DNA from: a virus
DNA length: 25,347 nt
Strand: one strand, 5' to 3'
IMG/VR virus record: IMGVR_UViG_3300037961_002798
Span: 1 to 25,347 of that record
A program made the position numbers and the translations under genes. Positions 20,301-25,347 of this stretch are shown here, in pieces. The notes under the pieces are model-generated. The model searched no databases. It saw nothing but the letters and a program-made list of their open reading frames with translations, and was not told where the DNA came from. The first letter of the stretch is position 1. The number at the start of each line of letters is the position of its first letter.

Positions 20301-22281
20301 GGGAAGAAAACAAGTAGAAGCTTACGAAGCAGTTTCAGCTAGTAGTCAAAAATGGGGTGGTGAAGTAACTGAACCACTAGGTTTTACTAATTGGAAACCA
20401 ATTACTAAGCTAACAAGTTTATTAAGAACATTTGAAGGTGGTTGGTCTACATTTATAGATGAAATAAAAATTTCTACTTTTGAATCATTAACATCAGGCT
20501 TAGATGAAATAGAAGATGCAATAAAAATAAGAGAAATAGCAGATTTCATAGAAAAAGGAACAGGTACATTAAGTTCAGAGTCTATTGGGTTGTCTAGTTT
20601 TCAAAGAAAATTAGAATCAACATTTTTGTTTTTTTCTCCTAGAATGACTCGTTCTATGTTGGGATTACTTAGTGATGCAGTTACAAGAGGTGGAGAACGA
20701 GGTGCATTAGCAAGACAAGGAGCAATAGGAGCATGGACAAGTTTGCAAGCTTATACTTGGGCTATGGGCCAAGCTTTAGGACAAGATGTAAACTTAGACC
20801 CAACCCAACCACATTACTTGCAAATAAAAATAGGTAATGATTGGGTAGGTCCTGGTTCGCAAATAATTTCTGTACCTAGAGCAGTATATAGATTAGCAGC
20901 TGGACCAGATGATGTAGATGCTGTGTATAGAGAAATAAACCAAGAAAATGAAATTACAGACCAACCTTGGTTTCAATTTTTGCGAAGTAGGGCATTTAGT
21001 GCACCTGCTGGTTCTATGATGTTAGAAGCAATAAGCAATGAAAATTATTTTGGAGAGCCTTATGAAGGATTGAGTGATTTTGGAGCAGCACAATTAAAAA
21101 GAGGTTTACCTTTTTGGATGCAAGATGCAGTAGTTGCTGACCCTTATAGAACAGGATTAAGGGGTGTTGCAGCTGAATTTGTAGGATTAAGAACAAGGCC
21201 ACTTACTACTTATGAAAGAAGACGTGATTTCCGTGACCAAGCAGTAACAGAAATGTTTCCAGAATTTTCAAGTTATTTAGATTTAGACCCAACAAGAAAA
21301 AAATTATTTAATGCTGAGTTAGAAAAAGAATCAAGTGACAAAATTTCGCCAGCTTTATTAAATGATTTAAAAGCAACTGATGAATTAATACAAATTGATA
21401 GACAAAATAAAGGTGGTAATTCTTCTCAATTAGATGATTTTTATGAAATATTAGAAACAACTAGAAATGAAAAAGCAGAAAAAGTAGCAGAAACTTTGAA
21501 TACTTATATATCAAGTGTTGCTCAATCTCCAGCAGATTTAAGAGCTTCATTGAATATAATAAATGCTGAATACTCATCTAAATACAAAGATATATATGAA
21601 GAAGGTGGTAAGTATTCTGATGCACATAATTACATAAAACAATTAGAAAGTATAAATGATACTGAAAAAATAGAAGATATATGGATTAGTTCTTACTTAG
21701 AAAATGTTTTGTATAATTCAGAATGGGAAAAACAAACAGAACAAGGTATATCTTTTTATGATTATGACGGTAAAGCAGAAGCAGAAGCTTCTTGGATTAA
21801 TCAATATGGTAATGATGCCTATGAATACATTCAAGAGTATTTAGTTGCAGGTAAAAATACTTCTCCTATAATACAAGAATTATATGATGCTAGAGAAAGG
21901 TTTTCTTTTTATTGGGATGGTGCAAAAGAAGATGCTATAAACTTTACAGCAAATAAATTAGGAAGACTTAAGTCAGAAGTTTCTCAATTGTATAATGCTT
22001 ACAGAACAGGTACAGTATCAGAAAAAGAAGTATTAAAAGAATCTGACATAATAAAAGAAGTTACAAGTTATATTGCACAATCTCGTAAAATTATGAGAGA
22101 GAATAATCCAGCATTAGATGGATTTTTATATAGATGGGGGTATACTACCACCTTGTTAAACCCTCAAAATGATAGCTTTGAAGCTCAAACTCTATGGAGA
22201 AATAAAAAAGCTATAACACTAAACGAACAAGGTAACTTGTACGACCAATATGCCACAATGGCAGAAAATGTTGTACAATAA
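17320..22281 (+). CDS. Giant virion protein, probable ejected polyvalent protein
   Basis: 1653 residues, the largest gene of the window. The N-terminus (about 20-55) is a strongly charged coiled coil (RIKRLRKERENRLKEQERLL), followed by a Pro-rich stretch. Then come long helical regions, a Gly/Ala-rich hydrophobic segment at about 903-940 (GTGIDLGLTAIYAPIVFGLGSAK) that could insert in a membrane, and a region at about 1090-1230 with FQRKLESTFLFFSPRMTRS and GLLSDAVTRGG, a pattern I associate with large polyvalent phage proteins that enter the cell with the DNA (LPD38-like). No lysozyme or polymerase motif was found by eye. Likely internal head or ejection protein; low certainty on exact activity. 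NPF recurs at its start (NRNPFSAP), echoing the preceding gene. Confidence 0.7.
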   Translation: MVTPFNRNPFSAPREDNYERIKRLRKERENRLKEQERLLIEAQARERALVAEQNILNPQQPVVPLNQPDSPPKPFPVVEPPQETAEPISYSGFASGVRENLANAGLSALEFIEPGINTAVGIAARFVSPGETEFDKQLKIVEEEREAAGKQRGLRGFFATGTEAARRAAPLQRGAEYGASLATSVIPDGVFGINSDEIREKRNQYFKEATGEEWTLLSSFNNPVEDLNATKRAYKETDQPTYVKGTLEFIFDPLNVLPGVGIASDIKTGSKALKGLARLSIKAPVQAVTKTGKAVAQPKKVVQNIQKAATDIRSYIDDVATYNTNPTDLLRQRIEEKGADLVKNGYAEEYVVAAAEGRVGSKIPGIYDNVIPLVDSYDHYDNIAARITEKISKTPELKDLARPLTKKQFDDLENLKLIETLDYTESFFDDAITRNGIASKVRRQNRLREKLSKRNQRVLKEYQAAKLQEGIRKTFDGIDKIGLSFITNPFRSVVNIIDPQILAKIGDETDLATKRLEHASNKANAMNAAGISAKNTITKSGDSKRVFRSATGNSEIDGFIVTLDNELDNDRIYRELKNQHKNSGYNAKDLDNSIQTNSFLESDIISAVVDVKPVYRQGTQAALPVEELIFDIKRQFKVQNSDFFDARRGILTEKGNYVVQRAKAQYEKAKLQAEYGTPIVAGGKVLQGKALADWLIQEGTYSARYVLSKRNNTAFSNNSLLKSFNKSRKYLDPDNINDDIISGQRNIIYANPEDALSLSLIGGYNQIIDTVLKHDLIDLFTKNKAMRNKYNVSIVEKIKSPQSGFQLEADNLPAYRIANKEITLKKTKPSNRNVPLEQTESEKLWSSLLFHTPQDAAKFANDFDLIVNASKDVVGMPALIKNQIKTGTGVLGKPISTAGDITKVFRLAGTGIDLGLTAIYAPIVFGLGSAKILGGIAADSPKLITEGKNLYKGIGRATVNSFVALFNPDRVLAKTYSPARQKTLELMNRNNMSLGRKQVEAYEAVSASSQKWGGEVTEPLGFTNWKPITKLTSLLRTFEGGWSTFIDEIKISTFESLTSGLDEIEDAIKIREIADFIEKGTGTLSSESIGLSSFQRKLESTFLFFSPRMTRSMLGLLSDAVTRGGERGALARQGAIGAWTSLQAYTWAMGQALGQDVNLDPTQPHYLQIKIGNDWVGPGSQIISVPRAVYRLAAGPDDVDAVYREINQENEITDQPWFQFLRSRAFSAPAGSMMLEAISNENYFGEPYEGLSDFGAAQLKRGLPFWMQDAVVADPYRTGLRGVAAEFVGLRTRPLTTYERRRDFRDQAVTEMFPEFSSYLDLDPTRKKLFNAELEKESSDKISPALLNDLKATDELIQIDRQNKGGNSSQLDDFYEILETTRNEKAEKVAETLNTYISSVAQSPADLRASLNIINAEYSSKYKDIYEEGGKYSDAHNYIKQLESINDTEKIEDIWISSYLENVLYNSEWEKQTEQGISFYDYDGKAEAEASWINQYGNDAYEYIQEYLVAGKNTSPIIQELYDARERFSFYWDGAKEDAINFTANKLGRLKSEVSQLYNAYRTGTVSEKEVLKESDIIKEVTSYIAQSRKIMRENNPALDGFLYRWGYTTTLLNPQNDSFEAQTLWRNKKAITLNEQGNLYDQYATMAENVVQ

Positions 22282-22322
22282 CAATAAAACAACACTATCT
22301 ATGGATAGAAAGGTCTAAGGAC

Positions 22323-23105
22323 ATGGCAGAAGAAGTCAAACAAAATACACCAGAAAATACTGCACAACAAGTGCTTGCAGAAAATTCTACGGAACAATCA
22401 CAAGAAGTTGCAGCAACTACGGAAGAACAACCAGCTGTTACCGAAACTCCAGACGTAACAAGTATTGTAAATAAAACATTACAAGACTTTATGGGTAAGG
22501 AACAAGGTAGACTGGCACAAGTGTCAGGACAAAAAATAGCAGCAGTTGAAAAATCTCTTGATAGTAAATTAGAACAATTGAACCAAAGATTAGAACCTTT
22601 GATGCAAATGGCTAATGCACAAGAAAGAGAAAGACTTCTTAACCTTGACAATGAACAACTAGCAGAGATGGTATTAAAACAAAGGTCACAACAAGCTACG
22701 GCACAACCACAACCTGTTCAACAGGAACAACCAGTAGACCCTAATATAAATGCTTTGGCAACAGCTACACAGGATTTGATAAATCAAAACGGTCTTAATA
22801 TGAATATTGAAGACCCAAGATTGTGGGAAGGATATAGTGCAAATATGTCTTTATTGCAGTCAATTGATTTAGCAAGAAAAAATATCGAGAAAATGAAAGG
22901 CTCACAACCTCAACAGACTCAACAACCTCAAGCAACTACACCACCTCCAGCTACTCCTTCAACTCAAGGTGCTCCACAAAAAAGCGTAAAAACAATTAGC
23001 AGTTTGTCTGATGCAGCACAATTATTTGCAGATGGTAATATAAGCTCTACTCAATATAGAGAAGCCAAAAAACAAATAAGAAGGTCTGGGTCAGCAACAT
23101 TATAA
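22323..23105 (+). CDS. Scaffolding protein
   Basis: 260 residues immediately before the major capsid gene. The composition is typical of phage scaffolds: acidic Gln/Glu/Thr-rich N-terminus, a long coiled coil at about 65-125 (KIAAVEKSLDSKLEQLNQRLEPLMQMANAQ), a Gln/Pro-rich flexible stretch (about 195-220) and a basic C-terminal helix (AQLFADGNISSTQYREAKKQIRRSG), the usual coat-binding end. It would line the prohead interior and leave before DNA entry. TAAGGAC precedes the ATG. CTATC-TATG-GATAG (22293-22306) forms a small stem-loop in the 41-base leader. Confidence 0.8.
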   Translation: MAEEVKQNTPENTAQQVLAENSTEQSQEVAATTEEQPAVTETPDVTSIVNKTLQDFMGKEQGRLAQVSGQKIAAVEKSLDSKLEQLNQRLEPLMQMANAQERERLLNLDNEQLAEMVLKQRSQQATAQPQPVQQEQPVDPNINALATATQDLINQNGLNMNIEDPRLWEGYSANMSLLQSIDLARKNIEKMKGSQPQQTQQPQATTPPPATPSTQGAPQKSVKTISSLSDAAQLFADGNISSTQYREAKKQIRRSGSATL

Positions 23106-23116
23106 GGAAATAAACA

Positions 23117-24010
23117 ATGGCAACAGGATTGACACTAACAGGCTCTTCGAGTCTGAGTGATATGTCTAAAATCATTGTCGCTGAATCAATTGATAACGTA
23201 GAGCCGTCAGCACCTATGATGGACCTTGTGAGCAGGTATGATATACCTACAGGAAGCAAGCAAGTCAATGTTCCTATTTGGGGAAGACAGAGTGCAACAG
23301 CTCTTACAGAAGGTGTAGATTTATCTGTACCACAGCAAGTTACAGCAACAGTTGTAAACTTGACTGCTTCTGAACACGGAATACTATCATTTGTTAGTGA
23401 CCGATTACGACATGAAAACAACGAAAACGTACTATCAGCAGTAGGTACTATGCACGGAAGAGCAGTAGGTAGATTGCTAGATAGCGACTTATTAACACTA
23501 TTAGATGGCTTTAGTACATCTAAACCAGGTTCTGGTAGCAATGCAACATTTACTACTATTGCTGGTGCTGTTTCTCTTTTGAGAACAGATAATGCAACTT
23601 TTGGACCAGCTCCAAGTAAACCTAATGCAGTTTTACACCCAGAGCAGATACGAAGGTTGACTCAAGAACTTGCAGGTATACAAGCAGCAGGTGCAGGTGC
23701 AGCAGCAGGTGCTACTGTTCCAGAAGGACCATCAGCTGAAGTTATTAGTTCTTATTGGAGAGGTAATGACCCTATCTTTGGTGTTCCTATATATGAAGAT
23801 GGTAATATTACCGTATCTTCAAACAATGCAAAAGGTGGAGTATTCGCAAGAGAAGCTCTAGCTTTGGCAATGGAAATGGAAATAGCAGCTGAAGAAGAAA
23901 GAGACGCATCACTAAGAGGAACAGAAATTGTAACTGTTGGTACTTGGGGTGAGTCAGAAGTTGTTGATAACTGGGGAGTAGAAATATTCTCATTAGCAAG
24001 TTCAATATAA
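23117..24010 (+). CDS. Major capsid protein
   Basis: 297 residues following the scaffold. The sequence has the plan of an HK97-fold shell protein: an N-terminal arm (MATGLTLTGSSSLSDMSKIIVAESIDN), a long helix-strand core with IPTGSKQVNVPIWGRQSATAL, a spine-type helix (ISFVSDRLRHENNENVLSAVGTMHGRAVGRLLDSDLL), the P-domain region with KPNAVLHPEQIRRLTQEL, and a closing beta part (ALALAMEMEIAAEEERDASLRGTEIVTVGTWG). There is no protease nearby, so assembly is probably by separate scaffold, as in podoviruses. AAGGAAATAAAC precedes the ATG, a good RBS for the most abundant protein. Confidence 0.88.
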   Translation: MATGLTLTGSSSLSDMSKIIVAESIDNVEPSAPMMDLVSRYDIPTGSKQVNVPIWGRQSATALTEGVDLSVPQQVTATVVNLTASEHGILSFVSDRLRHENNENVLSAVGTMHGRAVGRLLDSDLLTLLDGFSTSKPGSGSNATFTTIAGAVSLLRTDNATFGPAPSKPNAVLHPEQIRRLTQELAGIQAAGAGAAAGATVPEGPSAEVISSYWRGNDPIFGVPIYEDGNITVSSNNAKGGVFAREALALAMEMEIAAEEERDASLRGTEIVTVGTWGESEVVDNWGVEIFSLASSI

Positions 24011-24028
24011 GATAAGGAATAGATAGCA

Positions 24029-24391
24029 ATGGTAACTCAGGATACGTCTCAATGGATGAATAAAAAACAAGGCAAAGTAAAACGTTTTTTAGGAAATTCA
24101 ATTGCAGAGCTAAACCTTGATACTCCAGCAGATGCTGAGAAGGTGACACTTTATGACCAGAGAGATGGTTCAAAGTTAGTCATTCCGAGATACTCTGCTA
24201 ATACTTATCTAAAAAAACCTTATTCTGTCTCTTCGCAAGATAAAGACGGAAGAATTACAAATCATGTCGATTCAACAAAAAACTTATTTGATTGGTCGCC
24301 ACCAAAAAAGATTGAGAATAGTGTAACCAGGCCAGGTGAAACTATTTCTAAACCTAAAAAAAGAAAAAGAGGAAAGAGAGGTAAAAGATAA
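24029..24391 (+). CDS. Late protein with very basic tail, 120 aa
   Basis: Family unknown. Residues 1-60 look folded (GKVKRFLGNSIAELNLDTPADAEKVTLYD, with a helix then strands), 60-95 polar, and the last 15 residues are nearly all Lys, Arg and Gly (KPKKRKRGKRGKR). Right after the capsid gene, a structural or head-completion role is likely, and the tail probably contacts DNA inside the capsid or an acidic partner. AAGGAATAGATAGCA is a slightly long-spaced RBS. Its stop overlaps the next ATG (TAATGG). Confidence 0.7.
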   Translation: MVTQDTSQWMNKKQGKVKRFLGNSIAELNLDTPADAEKVTLYDQRDGSKLVIPRYSANTYLKKPYSVSSQDKDGRITNHVDSTKNLFDWSPPKKIENSVTRPGETISKPKKRKRGKRGKR

Positions 24392-24864
24392 TGGAACAAC
24401 CAGTTATTACTCCACCTAAACAAATGCAAGAGTATTGGAAACGTGAAGTCATTGCACGACACGCTGATGATGTCAAAGCATATTTAGATAAGAATAATTT
24501 ACAGGAACTACCGTTACCTGAATATGTAACACCAGACCAAGCGATATTTTATCGTGAAATAGATGGTGTATGGGAATCTCTCAAGTACCCTGCTCAAATA
24601 CATGGTCTCGTTACTGCCGTACAAAAAAATTGGCTCATGGCTCGCCCTGTGCTTGAGACGTTAGAAGCCGATAGTACCGAAGCTTCCAGTAAGAGCAATC
24701 TTAATGTGGCGACTGATATGTTAGTTGAACAGTTGAAGAAACGTGATACAAGAGAAACAAATAAAAGTAAATCTTTGAAATGTACTGTAAAAGGTTGCAG
24801 AAAAAGATTTGCTACAGAGAGTAACATGAAGATTCATATTACTCGGAAACATAAGGAAAAATAA
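24391..24864 (+). CDS. Late protein with C-terminal C2H2 zinc finger, 157 aa
   Basis: Residues 1-95 are a helical, unrecognised domain (with EYWKREVIARHADDVKAYLD and YVTPDQAIFYREIDGVWESL). 95-128 is a polar linker. The end is a textbook classical zinc finger: C131-x4-C136-x3-F140-x5-M146-x2-H149-x4-H154 within SLKCTVKGCRKRF and NMKIHITRKH. All six hallmark positions of the eukaryote-like C2H2 finger are present, unlike the shorter bacterial Ros/MucR finger. The context is late structural: directly after the capsid and basic-tailed genes, before a decoration-like gene. It may bind DNA or the capsid interior, or act as a late regulator. GGTAAAAGATA before the ATG is weak, so translation is probably coupled through the TAATGG overlap. 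Confidence 0.85.
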   Translation: MEQPVITPPKQMQEYWKREVIARHADDVKAYLDKNNLQELPLPEYVTPDQAIFYREIDGVWESLKYPAQIHGLVTAVQKNWLMARPVLETLEADSTEASSKSNLNVATDMLVEQLKKRDTRETNKSKSLKCTVKGCRKRFATESNMKIHITRKHKEK

Positions 24865-24866
24865 TT

Positions 24867-25202
24867 ATGAGTGCAGGAACAAGACAGTATACAACTTCTG
24901 CTGATTCAGCAACTCAAGGTGCTGGTGATATAACAATCACAGCTGCAACTGATAAAATTCTTACTCTCGACCCAGGTGGAGCAGATAGAACTATCGACCT
25001 TGTATTTGTAGATACTTCTGAAACTGGTGTAACTACATCATTTGCAGAAGTTTTTATAGACAACGTAGCTGACGCTGCTGAAGCGTTTACAGTTAGAGAT
25101 GGTAACAACTCCGACTCTGCCCTTTGTGTAATTGAGCAAAATAAAATGGCTCATTTTCAATGGACAGGTGCGAAGTGGGTAACTACTACAGGCGAAACTT
25201 AA
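24867..25202 (+). CDS. Decoration- or fibre-like beta protein, 111 aa
   Basis: Almost all beta in appearance, rich in Thr, Ala, Asp and Gly: a flexible N-terminus (MSAGTRQYTTSADSATQGAGD), then alternating strands (ITITAATDKILTLDPGGADRTIDLVFVD) and an end with an aromatic strand (MAHFQWTGAKWVTTTGET). This is the look of small capsid-decorating or fibre-tip proteins, especially next to the capsid gene. Family not identified. AAGGAAAAATAATT precedes the ATG; the upstream stop is 2 bases away. Confidence 0.7.
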   Translation: MSAGTRQYTTSADSATQGAGDITITAATDKILTLDPGGADRTIDLVFVDTSETGVTTSFAEVFIDNVADAAEAFTVRDGNNSDSALCVIEQNKMAHFQWTGAKWVTTTGET

Positions 25203-25209
25203 AAACAAT

Positions 25210-25242
25210 TAATAGTGGGGAGATTAATTTCTCCCCCTATTA
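25210..25242 (+). other. Strong intergenic hairpin in the late operon
   Basis: TAATAG-(T)-GGGGAG pairs with CTCCCC-CTATTA: 12 bp with one bulged T and an 8-base loop. No U tract follows, so it looks like an mRNA stability or processing element between the decoration-like gene and the next, perhaps letting upstream genes be expressed more strongly. Confidence 0.65.
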
Positions 25243-25257
25243 GACAAGGAATATATA

Positions 25258-25347
25258 ATGGCAAGATTAGGATATGAAAAATTAGCTGTGGCTGCTTCAG
25301 CAGTTGGCTTGGCTAGTGTTCCATCAGAAGCTACAGTTGCACATATA
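25258..25347 (+). CDS. Late gene cut by the window end (first 30 codons)
   Basis: ATG at 25258-25260 after a good AAGGA RBS. The visible residues, MARLGYEKLAVAASAVGLAS then VPSEATVAHI, continue in frame to the last base. The Ala/Val/Ser-rich start suggests a small beta-rich structural protein rather than a signal peptide. It cannot be identified from this fragment. Confidence 0.65.
   Translation, partial: MARLGYEKLAVAASAVGLASVPSEATVAHI

Noticed and set aside
1-25347. Prophage signs (integrase, attachment sites)
   Set aside because: No recombinase motifs in any frame read and no host gene at either edge; one small HTH protein is not enough to infer lysogeny.

Overview
This window looks like part of an AT-rich genome of a tailed, virulent-type double-stranded DNA phage. 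The evidence is a terminase-portal-scaffold-capsid head module, a primase-helicase, a RusA-type resolvase and very dense packing of small genes. No integrase, tRNA, CRISPR array or insertion sequence was seen. The host cannot be named. Sigma70-like TTGACA/TATAAT-type promoters, strong AGGAG ribosome binding sites and one apparently leaderless late gene point to an ordinary bacterial transcription system, probably in a low-GC host.

Layout. (1) 1-430, plus strand: one small late-type gene with its own extended -10 promoter, then a likely free-standing small RNA gene of about 110 nt (320-430) that ends in a U tract. (2) 433-10232, minus strand: an early/replication region of about 27 genes, of which 11 encode fewer than 60 residues and are worked out here codon by codon. 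Recognisable members are a PrimPol-RecA/AAA primase-helicase, a RusA Holliday-junction resolvase, a PD-(D/E)XK-like protein, a possible single-strand-binding-type protein with a Pro-rich linker and acidic tail, a small HTH repressor, five Cys-pair (zinc-binding) miniproteins and two single-span membrane miniproteins. Four strong and one weaker sigma70-like promoters drive this region; several transcripts should begin with a stem-loop. An intrinsic terminator at 433-475 closes it. (3) 10233-10804: divergent control region with an early promoter, GGGAAATATT direct repeats, an iteron-like field of GTGTTATAA/GTTATATAAC repeats, and (TA)12. (4) 10805-25347, plus strand: late operon with a putative small terminase, large terminase, portal, a small linker gene, a 763-residue repeat-rich protein, a 1653-residue large virion protein, scaffold, major capsid protein, a basic-tailed protein, a protein with a textbook C2H2 zinc finger, a decoration-like beta protein and the start of one more gene.

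The most interesting signal is regulatory RNA. The primase leader can form an A-B-A'-B' H-type pseudoknot ending beside the Shine-Dalgarno sequence. One arm of it is a 9-mer, ATGAATAAG, which recurs upstream of the RBS in three other early leaders, always after a stem-loop. The complement of this box is carried in the 3' untranslated tail of the same early transcript (helically phased 11-bp repeats at 475-518), beside complements of the RBS itself. This suggests a box/anti-box RNA network in early gene control. A separate family of three stem-loops (3686, 9068, 9450) shows covarying stems around a constant 11-nt loop. The late promoter motif TGnTAnAAT recurs at 35, 305 and 10789.

If the genome is circular or circularly permuted, the gene at 65-271 would be the tail end of the late operon that runs off the right edge.
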